A stretch of 57,570 nt of DNA from Planctomycetales bacterium (GTDB lineage: Bacteria; Planctomycetota; Planctomycetia; Pirellulales; Lacipirellulaceae). The stretch is from NCBI GenBank assembly GCA_020427145.1, contig JAGQOU010000099.1, forward strand, positions 1-57,570. The letters run 5' to 3'. Below, in pieces: positions 37,926-46,240 of the stretch. The notes beneath the pieces were generated by a model. The model was not told the origin of the DNA, ran no database searches, and saw only the letters and a program-made list of their open reading frames with translations. Position 1 is the first letter of the stretch, and each line of letters begins with the position of its first letter. The translations under genes and the position numbers were made by a program.

Positions 37926-38054
37926 CGTTGTCGTGTTGGGGTCTTGGGTGAGGGAAGAGTGTGCGCCAACAGTGCGGCATCGCGTCGGCAAGACGTGGCG
38001 GGCGCTTGCGAAGAGGCGATGAGGTCCCCGCCAGAACCCGATCGAAACAGGGGA

Positions 38055-40604
38055 CTAGGCCTTGGCGACGGCGGCTTCGCGAACGGATCCGGGCGTCGGA
38101 ATTTGCCGCCCGTAGGATCCGCGATAGCGATTTGCGGGCACGCCGTTGAGCACCACGCCCGCCGGTTTGCAGCCGGAGGACTCGAGTCGCAGCAGCGCCT
38201 CGTTGATTTCGTCCATGTTGCTCACATCCCGCATCGCACAGTAGAGCGTGGCGTCAGCCATCTTGGTCATGGCCAGCGTCTCGCCGGCGCTCAGCACCGG
38301 CGGGGTGTCAATAATGATGTACCGAAAATGCTTTCGCAAACCGTCCACGAAACGCTTCATGGTGCCGTTCGCGATGAGCGTGTAGGGCGCCCCCGAGGTC
38401 TCGCCCGCGGGCAGCACGAAAACGTGCCGGTCGGCGGTTCGATGGATCGCCTTGTCCATGCTGAACTCCTCGGCCAACACCTCGGCCAACCCGGGCGTGG
38501 CGGACATCTCGAACATCTCAGCGATGCTGGGGGCGCGAAGATCTCCGTCGATGAGGAGGACCCGCTCGCCATGAGTCATGGCCAGACACTTGGCAAGATT
38601 CGCCGACAGCGTCGACTTGCCCTCGCCGCCGACAGCGCTCGTGACCGTGAAAACCTGTGCGGCCGCCAAGTCGTCATTGGCGGCGATCTGGGCCGCCAAA
38701 TTCAAGACGCTGTCCTGAAAAAATCCGTGATCTCGATCTTGTTTTTTGATGGAAACTGGTGCGAACAGGCTGGGCGTCGCGGGCAGGCGGGAGATCTCTC
38801 CCAACAGCGGATACCGCTGCGACGACCGCCGCAGATGGCGATGATCGCCCACGCGTTTGTGAGACATGTCCCAGAGTAAGGCCAAGCCAAACGGCAACAG
38901 GAACGCGGCGGCGGACGCCATTCCTGTTTTGCGGATGAGCGACGCCCGAGTCATCGTGTTTACGATGAGCGCCTCCTCCGTCTTGCGGCTCACCCGACTT
39001 GGCGCCCGCTCCTCGGTTCGCAACGCAAGCAGACGGTCGGCGATTCGCTGATGAACGTCTTCTTCGCGTTCCAGTTCGCGTTTGGCGAATTCCAAATCGA
39101 GGGTCAGCATGCGACGCTGATTCTCAGCGTCGAGTAAATCCGTATCGAGTTCGCTCAATGCCGCGTAGTATTGCTCGCGAAACGCTCGCATGCGATGCAA
39201 TGAGGCCACGCGCTCGTCGAATCGTTCGAGCACCGCGTTGCGCAACAGGCGTTGACTCCGCGACTGCTCCCGCCTCATCAGCGAAGCCAGACCTTCGCGG
39301 ACTTCGGCGGCTTCTTCTTGGGCGTCTGCAAGAGCCGCGGTCAGTCGGCGATAGTTCTCTCCGCTGCCCTTGCCCTTGAACATCGCATCCATTTCCGCAA
39401 TCCGGTCCTGCAACGCTTCGACTCGCGCTTCGGCCGACCTCACTCCGGCGTCGAGATCGAGCCGTTCGTCAATCAAGCTCTGGTCCAACTCGACCGACTG
39501 CGACTCGATGGACGCGCGCCAGGCGGCGATTTTCAGATCTTCGGCCGCGTTTTCGCGAGCCCGTGCGCGAGCTGACTTCAGCTCATCCTCCAGGCTTTGA
39601 ATGGTTCGATCAAGTTTCGTTCGCTCGGACTTTTCTGCGGATTCTCGCTTCGATCGCAATTCCGTCAGTCGTTGATCGAGTTTGGCAAGCCACGGGTCCT
39701 TTGACGCAGCAGCGTCGACCGATTCGTTCGAGATTTCTCCGATGGCGCTCTGGGCGTAGCGATCGATGAAATCGCTAAAGGCGCTGCGAGCGCTTCCCAG
39801 TTCGAAGTTCATCTGCATGAGCGATTGTTCAATACTCCCGATTCTCGCAGTTCGCCGCGCGGCGCGCGCCGCTTCAGGGGTGGGACCGGCCTTCAGTGCG
39901 AACGGATTGGTGCCCAGGGCCAGCTCGCTCTGCAGGCGAACGTCCTCGCGGCGCCGGTCGACTTGCTGCGCCGCGCGATTCTTCTCCTCCTCGAGCAGCT
40001 TGACCACGTCCTGGCGGTGTTCGTCGGTCTCTTGTTTGTACGCCAAGACATACGAATCAGCGACAGCCTCCACAATGTCCTTCGCCGCTTGTCGGCTCGT
40101 GCTCTCAAAGGAAATCTCCAAGAACTCCGACTCGCCCACGAGTCGCGCACGGACATTGCGAGATAGCCAGTCCAGTGGATCTGTGACCCCTAATTGCGCC
40201 ATGTGGCGGGCGATCTGCGGTTCGCGAACGATGGGGCTCAAAACCAGCGGGCTGCGGACCAACTCGATCTGCGTATCGACAAACCGTTCGGACGCGTCCT
40301 GGGTCTGAAAGACTAAGAAGTCGCGTTGAGAATTGATTTTGAACCAGCACGATGCGCGGTAGCGGTGCTCAAATGTCAAGAAAAGCACCGCCGCCGCCGC
40401 CACCGCCAGCAAGACGCCAATCGGCGCCGCGAGTTTCCACCACCGGCGGATCGAATGAAACACCTCCGCAAAGATGCTGTGGCTCGCTTCCGCAGGGGTG
40501 CCCGCAGGGGCGCCTGAATCCCAGGAATCGGCCGGTTTCGCGGCAATCAGCGTCTGCCCCGAAGCCAGGATCGGATCGGGGTCGTTGTCGGTGGGATGAC
40601 TCAT
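38055..40604 (-). CDS. wzc: Wzc-type polysaccharide co-polymerase/BY-kinase
   Basis: An 849-residue inner-membrane protein. A first membrane helix near 58-78 (LAAPIGVLLAVAAAAVLFL) starts a Wzz-like chain-length domain with a long coiled-coil periplasmic region, and a second helix lies near residue 560-580 (GMASAAAFLLPFGLALLWD). The C-terminal kinase has Walker A SAVGGEGKSTLSANLA (about 652-667), Walker A' LLIDGDLRAP (about 682-692) and Walker B YIIIDTPP (about 760). Wzc proteins control chain length and export by autophosphorylation of a C-terminal tyrosine cluster. Here only two tyrosines (NRYRGSYG) are seen in the last 25 residues, so the cluster is reduced. The ATG at 40604 precedes a low-complexity cytoplasmic leader. 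Confidence 0.9.
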   Translation of the reverse strand: MSHPTDNDPDPILASGQTLIAAKPADSWDSGAPAGTPAEASHSIFAEVFHSIRRWWKLAAPIGVLLAVAAAAVLFLTFEHRYRASCWFKINSQRDFLVFQTQDASERFVDTQIELVRSPLVLSPIVREPQIARHMAQLGVTDPLDWLSRNVRARLVGESEFLEISFESTSRQAAKDIVEAVADSYVLAYKQETDEHRQDVVKLLEEEKNRAAQQVDRRREDVRLQSELALGTNPFALKAGPTPEAARAARRTARIGSIEQSLMQMNFELGSARSAFSDFIDRYAQSAIGEISNESVDAAASKDPWLAKLDQRLTELRSKRESAEKSERTKLDRTIQSLEDELKSARARARENAAEDLKIAAWRASIESQSVELDQSLIDERLDLDAGVRSAEARVEALQDRIAEMDAMFKGKGSGENYRRLTAALADAQEEAAEVREGLASLMRREQSRSQRLLRNAVLERFDERVASLHRMRAFREQYYAALSELDTDLLDAENQRRMLTLDLEFAKRELEREEDVHQRIADRLLALRTEERAPSRVSRKTEEALIVNTMTRASLIRKTGMASAAAFLLPFGLALLWDMSHKRVGDHRHLRRSSQRYPLLGEISRLPATPSLFAPVSIKKQDRDHGFFQDSVLNLAAQIAANDDLAAAQVFTVTSAVGGEGKSTLSANLAKCLAMTHGERVLLIDGDLRAPSIAEMFEMSATPGLAEVLAEEFSMDKAIHRTADRHVFVLPAGETSGAPYTLIANGTMKRFVDGLRKHFRYIIIDTPPVLSAGETLAMTKMADATLYCAMRDVSNMDEINEALLRLESSGCKPAGVVLNGVPANRYRGSYGRQIPTPGSVREAAVAKA

Positions 40605-40766
40605 GGTGGAACAGCTCAATAAAGGATGATCTGAGCCAAGCGACGAATCGCTTTCGATGCTCGCGGGGGCCCGCTGATTTCGAATCGTCAGTGATTCTGC
40701 CGCCAGTCGTGGGGGACGAGCGGAGCGCAATCTATCTGAAAGCGCTGGTCGGCAACCTTGGAGGAC

Positions 40767-41705
40767 TTAAACGGGATTCGCGGCAAGCGACTTGACGCGA
40801 CGAACGGGCACTTGAACGGTGAACTTATCGGAAATCCAAACGGCTGCCAAAAATAGCAACGCGGCAACGGGAATGGTCACAATCCCCGAAATGTCGTGGA
40901 GGAATTTTCTGGCTGCTTCGCCCGAAGCAAATTGATACATCAGGGCGGTGATGACAATTCGCAGCACGTTGGTGGCGATCGCGATCGGCAGCGCGGCCAG
41001 CGCCAGCACGACCTTTTGCCAGAGCGGCCGCGGGACCAACAGCACAAACGCATAGGCCAAGGCAATCACCCCTAGCGACATGCGCAATCCGGCGCAAGCA
41101 GGGGCGATGTCCAGGACGTGTTCGCCCATAACGATCCGATTGCTGTCGGCAAACGCCGGCAGTCCCAGGAACTGAAGGACCCAGCAACTGCAACTTGTCG
41201 CCGCCTGCCGGAGGGGAACTTGCATGGCAAGTTCCACTCGTTGGGGCGTTTTCATGGCAAACAGCAGGAAGACCACGCTGGGCAGCGTCCACCAGAAGAA
41301 CTTGCGGCCGCCAACCAGCCAGCACGCCCCCGCAATCCACAGGATCATCGACCACGTGGCCAATTCATACAGGTAGAACCGGTCGGTGAAATAACGCATC
41401 GCCAACGCACCGGCGATGAGTCCGAGACCCAGCAGATCGGGCCGGGTCGCCGTGAGATCGATCCTGTCGCGCCGCACCCAGAGAAACGCCAGAGCCAGCG
41501 GACCCACGAGGTAGCCGTGCGAGTAGTCGGCGTTGGAGTTCCAAACGCCAACCATTTCCGCGATATTGGGCCAATAGGACCAGACCAACGCGCCGACCAG
41601 CGCCACGGCAGCGATCTGCACAGGGCGACTGGCCAGAGAGAGCCCCTCGGACTCGTTCGGCAACGAATGGGCGGCGGATGCGTTGGAGGCGTTTGTCACA
41701 GTCAA
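40767..41705 (-). CDS. Exosortase (EpsH/Xrt family)
   Basis: A 312-residue integral membrane cysteine transpeptidase-like enzyme that cleaves and re-anchors PEP-CTERM proteins. About eight hydrophobic segments are present. DYSHGYLV (60-67) is a family mark. The catalytic triad is visible as Cys204 in PACAGLRMS, Arg249 in NVLRIVI and His270 in FLHDISG. The frame opens at a TTG at 41705, with a GTG two codons later; neither has a clear ribosome site, so the exact start is uncertain. It is the first gene of the minus-strand operon followed by wzc, the TPR gene and epsI. It resembles planctomycete exosortases, but I cannot assign the numbered subtype. Confidence 0.92.
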   Translation of the reverse strand: MTVTNASNASAAHSLPNESEGLSLASRPVQIAAVALVGALVWSYWPNIAEMVGVWNSNADYSHGYLVGPLALAFLWVRRDRIDLTATRPDLLGLGLIAGALAMRYFTDRFYLYELATWSMILWIAGACWLVGGRKFFWWTLPSVVFLLFAMKTPQRVELAMQVPLRQAATSCSCWVLQFLGLPAFADSNRIVMGEHVLDIAPACAGLRMSLGVIALAYAFVLLVPRPLWQKVVLALAALPIAIATNVLRIVITALMYQFASGEAARKFLHDISGIVTIPVAALLFLAAVWISDKFTVQVPVRRVKSLAANPV

Positions 41706-41759
41706 AGAATCAACCGTCGGTGGCTTTCAGGGAGTCAGAGATTTGTTTGCGCAACTCTT

Positions 41760-41776
41760 GTGATCACTTGATCAAG
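41760..41776. promoter_or_regulatory. Two overlapping palindromes upstream of exosortase
   Basis: GTGATCAC and CTTGATCAAG are adjacent perfect palindromes sharing one base, 55-71 bp upstream of the exosortase start. Their position suggests an operator or promoter-proximal binding site. Confidence 0.45.
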
Positions 41777-41826
41777 GTGACGATTCCTTGCTCTCCGCAC
41801 TCTCGGGCACTGAGCGATCGTCCATG

Positions 41827-41846
41827 CATCTGCCAATTGGCAGATG
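41827..41846. promoter_or_regulatory. Perfect 20-bp palindrome, probable operator
   Basis: CATCTGCCAATTGGCAGATG is fully self-complementary with no loop, which favours a dimeric DNA-binding protein over an RNA hairpin. It lies about 120 bp upstream of the exosortase start. No second copy was noticed in the window. Confidence 0.5.
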
Positions 41847-42236
41847 AACAGCTTTTCGGGCAGCGTCACTCTGTCACGGCGAACGGCGCTGCGCAGTCCA
41901 AGTCGGCGACAATCGTCGACGGCGTCCAACGCCTATCGAACTGACCAGCAACACTAATAGCAAAAATCGTGGGCGCTCACTTTTGCCGCCGAAAGAATCT
42001 CGGGGCGTTGCGCTCTTACCGAACGCGTAAGGTGGGAGGGACGTGTCCTATGGCTACCAATCCGCCACGTGGCAGAATGGCGGCGAAATCGTGTTGTCTT
42101 GGGCCGCGGAGGTGGTGAGCGGGAATTACCGCAACCCGTGAGTCTCAGTCTCTCCAAATTCACTTCGAATGTCAACGAATATCCGCGTCAACTTTTGACG
42201 TTAATCTCCACGGGAACTAGTTGAAACTGCTCAACC

Positions 42237-42252
42237 TGGCACAATCGGTGCA
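42237..42252 (+). promoter_or_regulatory. Candidate sigma-54 promoter
   Basis: TGGCAC followed by five bases and GTGCA matches the -24/-12 consensus (TGGCAC-N5-TTGCA) except for one base, with correct spacing of the GG and GC doublets. It lies about 430 bp upstream of the secreted-protein gene at 42669, which would give a long leader. PEP-CTERM genes in other phyla are often sigma-54 dependent. Confidence 0.45.
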
Positions 42253-42380
42253 GGTCGTTCGCATAATCCAAGGTGGCCCGGAATAGGCGGCGGCGCTGAG
42301 GCGATTTCGACGGGAGGGAGAACGGGTGACAGTCCCCAGTCCGAGGCGCCGACGAGCGGCCGCCAGATCTTCTTGTTTCT

Positions 42381-42395
42381 ATGTGAGTTTCACAT
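42381..42395. repeat. Inverted repeat ATGTGA-GTT-TCACAT
   Basis: Perfect 6-bp arms around three bases, about 275 bp upstream of the secreted-protein gene at 42669. It superficially resembles a CRP site, but the spacer is 3 rather than 6 bases. Confidence 0.35.
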
Positions 42396-42668
42396 GAGAC
42401 GGTCGCCTGGAACGCAGAAAATAGCTCACTTCTGTCTCATTTTGATACAGATCTGCTGCAATGGCCGGGCCGGGCGGTCTGTCGGGAGGACCGCCATGGC
42501 GTCGGAAAATGCCGTCGATCTTGGGGAAAAAGGCTTGATATGAGCCGCCGCTACGCTTAACCTCGTACCAGCTGGCAAATCTTGCGCACTCCCGAAAACG
42601 GGTGTGATTGTCATCGCTGGCCGCGGTCGTTGATCGCCGCCCCTCCAGGTCGAGGCTGTTTGTTTCAC

Positions 42669-43142
42669 ATGACGAAGTCGTCGCAGACAATGCAGAGAGC
42701 TTATCGAACGGGCGCCATCGCGTTCGCGATAGGCGCAATCTGCGCGATGACTCAGACTTGTCGAGCCAGCATCGTCCTCGATCCGGCGAGCACCCCCAGC
42801 GTGGCTAACGCCTACGTTGGCGCCGCCCTCGCGGCGTCGTCATCGGAAGCGAACGCCAGCGGTGGCGCCGCGAGTCATCCGATGCGGGTCGTCGCCACGG
42901 CGGTCGACCCCCTGCTGCTGACACAAGGCGGTTTGCTGGCGGCCCAGCATGAACGCGGATCGGGGACTGGCTCCAACGGAGCTCCTTCAGACGCTGGCGG
43001 CGCACCGAACGCCGCGAATCTTGTTGCCGGGCGCGTTGCAGGCTTCCTTGACGACGGCGCCTTCACGCGAGTCGTCGGCCTGCTCAATGCCGCTCTCCCT
43101 GATCCTCCGGGCAACGAATTGCTGCGACCACCGCAGGCCTAG
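42669..43142 (+). CDS. Small secreted protein of unknown function
   Basis: A 157-residue exported protein. After a short basic N-terminus a hydrophobic stretch (GAIAFAIGAICAMTQ, about 15-29) and CRAS form a signal peptide. The mature part is Ala/Gly/Ser-rich (SSSEANASGGAASHP) with a final segment VVGLLNAALPDPPGNELLR. No known domain and no PEP-CTERM tail are visible. The start at 42669 has GAGG about 13 bases upstream; an ATG at 42690 is an alternative. It sits 122 bp ahead of the PEP-CTERM-like gene and may share its transcript. Confidence 0.6.
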   Translation: MTKSSQTMQRAYRTGAIAFAIGAICAMTQTCRASIVLDPASTPSVANAYVGAALAASSSEANASGGAASHPMRVVATAVDPLLLTQGGLLAAQHERGSGTGSNGAPSDAGGAPNAANLVAGRVAGFLDDGAFTRVVGLLNAALPDPPGNELLRPPQA

Positions 43143-43264
43143 ACGCTGTTCGAGCGCGGCCGTCTACAGTGCAGGTTGGTCGCGACGAAGGCTCGACTGC
43201 GGAAATGCAGTCTCGCATCTAGGACTCTTGGTTAATCAAAAGCAATTTCAGGAGAGACTCTCAA

Positions 43265-44143
43265 ATGAGAAACCGTTTTTTTGGACTGACTAGCATCGCC
43301 ATCTTGAGCCTCGGCCTCTGTGCCCAACAGACTCTCGGCGGCGTTCTGTTCACCACGTTGGACATGGATGGAGAGGTTGATACGTTCCAGGACGACAGCC
43401 GTTCGATCTATACCGGTCCAGGGTCGGCCTTTGCACCGGCTGTTGGCGGGGTGATTTCAGGCTTCCTGCAAATCACGATCGCCGATGGCATTGGTCCGAG
43501 TACGCCAGCGCCGCCGTCGATCATCGCGATTTTCTCCTTCAAGATCGCGACGAATGACGCCAATGGCGATCTCACCACGGGTGATTTCGGACTCGTCCCG
43601 GTCGGAAGCGCAGCTTTCAAGGCGCTGGCGCCGACACTGACGGCCGCTTCGGGGCTCACTGACCCGGAGCTCGACAAGGCCATGTTTATCGTGGCTTCCA
43701 AGGCCACGCCGCAGGGCTATGTCACCCCCGCCGATTCGGCTGCCACGGCGCTCGGTTACATCAGCACGCTGGATGCGGATGCGACGCTGTCGTATGACCT
43801 GACTGCCGGGTTTGACGGACCCAATGACTTCCTCACCGCAACCCAAATTGGCAGCATCTTTGCTGAAGAGGGGCTGTTCAGCGTGTTGGGAGACAGCTAC
43901 GCCGGCACTCCCGGTCCGGGAGCTGGTTACATTCCCGTGAGCCTGTTTCCTGGCGGACCGACCAGCGACATCGCGTTGTCTGGATTCGTTCGCGGGAATA
44001 CCGCCCCGGGGAGCACGTTTGTCTATGCTGACGACGTCACGCTGATCGCCAATATTGTGCCGGAAGCGGGCTCAGTGTTGGTGTGGACGCTGATGGCGGC
44101 CTGTGGAACGCTGGTCGGCTACCGCGGCCGGCGTGCTGCCTAA
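43265..44143 (+). CDS. PEP-CTERM-like secreted protein
   Basis: A 292-residue exported protein. It has a signal peptide (IAILSLGLCAQQTLGG) and a good ribosome site, GGAGA, ten bases before the ATG. The mature region is Asp/Gly/Thr-rich and probably beta-structured, with no recognised catalytic domain. The C-terminus has the sorting layout VPEAGSVLVWTLMAACG, a hydrophobic stretch and a YRGRR tail; as in the protein at 63-830, VPEA replaces VPEP. It is a plausible substrate of the exosortase encoded 1.6 kb away. A strong terminator follows 27 bp downstream. Confidence 0.87.
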   Translation: MRNRFFGLTSIAILSLGLCAQQTLGGVLFTTLDMDGEVDTFQDDSRSIYTGPGSAFAPAVGGVISGFLQITIADGIGPSTPAPPSIIAIFSFKIATNDANGDLTTGDFGLVPVGSAAFKALAPTLTAASGLTDPELDKAMFIVASKATPQGYVTPADSAATALGYISTLDADATLSYDLTAGFDGPNDFLTATQIGSIFAEEGLFSVLGDSYAGTPGPGAGYIPVSLFPGGPTSDIALSGFVRGNTAPGSTFVYADDVTLIANIVPEAGSVLVWTLMAACGTLVGYRGRRAA

Positions 44144-44170
44144 TTGTCCTGAGACAATGATTCGCCTCTC

Positions 44171-44208
44171 GTGAGGCGACGCCCTTGCGGCGTCGCCTCA
44201 CTTTTTTT
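44171..44208 (+). terminator. Strong intrinsic terminator
   Basis: A perfect 13-bp stem (GTGAGGCGACGCC / GGCGTCGCCTCAC) with a 5-nt loop is followed by seven T residues. It terminates the PEP-CTERM-like transcript, and the hairpin also lies just past the convergent methyltransferase stop, so it may insulate both. Confidence 0.9.
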
Positions 44209-45133
44209 ATGCGCTGCCTTTGATGCGCAGGGGCTTGGCGATTCGCAGGCTTGCCTGGAGAAGCTGCAGTTCGGCGGCCGCGGATGCGGCGAGGCGATGG
44301 CTGCTCAATTCCTGCGCGGCGGCACGAGGCCGGAGCCTCCAGGCCTGCGCTGGAACGCCCAACAAGAATTGAATCGTCGGCAGTCCCAGGGGGCGCAGGT
44401 GGTACCAATGCCGGCGGGTGTTGGCGGGAACGGTCTCGGCCAGTTGCGCGCAGGTCCACGCAGCGAACATGGAATTCGAAAAATCTTGATAGAAGTCGCC
44501 AAGCCCTTGTGCGTGGTAGTCCTGTCCGACGAGATTGACATAAGATTGCGTGATCTCGGCCGTCCGCAGGCGCGCCAGGTCCATGACGCAGATCAGTCCC
44601 GTCGGCTTGGTGACGCGCTCCAGTTCCTCCAAGACTCGGGTGACCGCGCTTAAGTCCGGGAGATGATGCGCCGCATCGGTGAAGGTCGCCAAGTCAAATT
44701 GATTGTCGCCAAACGCCCGCAATGACGTGGCGTCGGCCTGGCGAAACTCGACGTTCTCACGTCCTTGCTCGCGTGCATTCTTGGCCGCGACCTCCAGCAT
44801 CGGTTCCGACAAATCGACGCCCACCAGCCGATCGAGCTTCAACTCCTTCGCCATCAAGAGCGAAAAGTGCCCCGGGCCGCAGGCGACGTCGATCGCCGCG
44901 CCGCCGAACGGTTCGGGCCGCGCGCGGTAGATCGTCTCCAAACAGACCGCATAGGCGATGGCCAGTTTGGTCGTCATCACCTGGTCGTACTGCAGCACGT
45001 TGTCCGGCTGGTCGGTGATCGCCCGCGGCTCGGGGATCCGCTCCAGCCGTTGGGGGCCGAACGATTGCCTGAGGATCAACGGCAGGTATTTGTGAACCGG
45101 CGGGATTGTGAAACCCATCTCAGCAGTCTCCAT
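44207..45133 (-). CDS. Class I SAM-dependent methyltransferase
   Basis: A 308-residue cytoplasmic methyltransferase. Motif I is AAIDVACGPGHFSLL, post-motif I is VGVDLSEPMLEVA, and FDLATFTDAAHHLPD is motif IV of UbiE/Methyltransf_25 type enzymes. The last 80 residues are helical. It is the final gene of a six-gene minus-strand set, 90 bp after the ThiF-like gene. The methyl acceptor is unknown; context suggests the small molecule or peptide handled by its neighbours. Confidence 0.85.
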   Translation of the reverse strand: METAEMGFTIPPVHKYLPLILRQSFGPQRLERIPEPRAITDQPDNVLQYDQVMTTKLAIAYAVCLETIYRARPEPFGGAAIDVACGPGHFSLLMAKELKLDRLVGVDLSEPMLEVAAKNAREQGRENVEFRQADATSLRAFGDNQFDLATFTDAAHHLPDLSAVTRVLEELERVTKPTGLICVMDLARLRTAEITQSYVNLVGQDYHAQGLGDFYQDFSNSMFAAWTCAQLAETVPANTRRHWYHLRPLGLPTIQFLLGVPAQAWRLRPRAAAQELSSHRLAASAAAELQLLQASLRIAKPLRIKGSA

Positions 45134-45223
45134 GTCCGGGCGACACCGTCATGTGTCGAGGATGTGTCGTGTGGGGTGGCGTGAAGGAAGGTCGCGGCGG
45201 ACAGCAAGCGAAATGAAATGAAA

Positions 45224-46240
45224 TTACGCAGTCGGGCTCGCTGGGGCGGCAAGCTTGCCCAGCGAGCGCGGGGGGGCCGCGTCCCCGGAACGCGGCGCGC
45301 GCGCCGCTGCCAGTACGGGCGACAAACGGCGCGACAGTAAGCGTCGCTTCAGCTGTTGCAGCCAACCGCGGTTGCCGTGGCGAAGTCGTCCCTGGCGCAG
45401 CGTCCCGCGATAGGCGTCGAACTGACAGAACGCCGGCGCGGGTCGCAAAGCGGCGGGGCGCACCAGGGCCTTCAGACACTCCGCGGCCAGGACGCCGCTG
45501 GCGAGCATGCACGCCAACCCTGCCGAGGGCGCGGCGCCGGAGGCCAGATCGACGCCCGAGAGGTCGGTGTACTTCAGGTGCGTCGCTTGGGGCGTCAGCC
45601 CGACGGCAAACGACACGAGCTGATCGACCCGATCCATCCCGTCGTGCAAATCAAAGTACTCGTCAAAACTCATGCCGGCCGGGTCGAACGAGAGCCACGC
45701 GGTGCTCAGTCCAATCGGACCGGCCGTGATCGCCCACAGGCCGCGCTCGCGCGCCCGGCGGAACAAAACCCGCCGGGCCTCAATCGCAAAAAAATCGAGT
45801 CCGTCGACGTACAAGTCGGCGCCCTCCAGGAACGCGTCGACATTGCCGGCGTGAATCGGTTCGGCAAAGACGCGTATATCCAACTCGGGATTGACGTCGC
45901 GGGCCGCGTTCGCCATCGCCGCGGCTTTGTTGCGGCCCAGATTCGAAACCAGCGCGCCGTACTGGCGGTTGAAGTTGGCGACGTCGAACTCGTCGGGGTC
46001 GGCGACATGGAACGCGCCGATTCCCAACCGGGCGAGCGTCATCAAGTGACTCCCCCCTACCCCGCCCATGCCGGCGATCGCCACGCGGCTGCCGCGGAGT
46101 TGGGCCTGTTCCGCCGACGTGATCAGACCGGCGTGCCGCTGAAACGCGACGTCGTAGTCCCACGCAGAGGGCGGCGAACCTGCCGGGGCGGCGTCCGCGC
46201 CGACCGTCTCGTCTGTCAGGGTGGTTGTGGTTGCGCTCAT
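45224..46240 (-). CDS. ThiF/MoeB/E1-like adenylyltransferase
   Basis: A 338-residue protein of the ubiquitin-activating E1 superfamily. The ATP loop is VAIAGMGGVGGSHL (53-66), the adenylate site includes DPDEFDVANFNRQ (81-93) with Arg92, and DLYVDGLDFF marks the second aspartate region. No CxxC zinc motifs were seen, unlike ThiF or MoeB. These enzymes adenylate a peptide C-terminus. Its ATG overlaps the nitroreductase-like stop, and fusion of the same two domains is known in mycobacterial MoeY, so the two probably act together. The C-terminal 60 residues are Arg/Ala-rich. The substrate is unknown. Confidence 0.85.
   Translation of the reverse strand: MSATTTTLTDETVGADAAPAGSPPSAWDYDVAFQRHAGLITSAEQAQLRGSRVAIAGMGGVGGSHLMTLARLGIGAFHVADPDEFDVANFNRQYGALVSNLGRNKAAAMANAARDVNPELDIRVFAEPIHAGNVDAFLEGADLYVDGLDFFAIEARRVLFRRARERGLWAITAGPIGLSTAWLSFDPAGMSFDEYFDLHDGMDRVDQLVSFAVGLTPQATHLKYTDLSGVDLASGAAPSAGLACMLASGVLAAECLKALVRPAALRPAPAFCQFDAYRGTLRQGRLRHGNRGWLQQLKRRLLSRRLSPVLAAARAPRSGDAAPPRSLGKLAAPASPTA

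Larger units (their letters stand above)
41706..42668. other. Regulatory region between exosortase operon and secreted-protein genes
   Basis: About 960 bp without a supportable gene. It separates the minus-strand exosortase operon from two plus-strand secreted-protein genes and should carry both promoters. Visible elements are two overlapping palindromes at 41760-41776, a 20-bp perfect palindrome at 41827-41846, the palindrome GCCACGTGGC at 42064-42073, a sigma-54-like promoter at 42237-42252, and an inverted repeat at 42381-42395. The stretch 42290-42360 is GC-rich and self-complementary and could fold in the leader RNA. Confidence 0.6.

Noticed and set aside
37344-38879. 511-codon plus-strand open frame across the TPR and BY-kinase genes
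   Set aside because: It runs antisense to two well-supported genes and encodes a low-complexity Gly/Arg/His-rich product without motifs.
42290-42360. Possible cobalamin- or FMN-type riboswitch in the leader
   Set aside because: A GGGTGACAGTCCC stretch recalls these riboswitches, but the other conserved boxes (for example an ACTGT element) are missing.
42381-42395. CRP/FNR-type site
   Set aside because: The TGTGA and TCACA half-sites are separated by three bases rather than six, so a standard CRP dimer would not fit.
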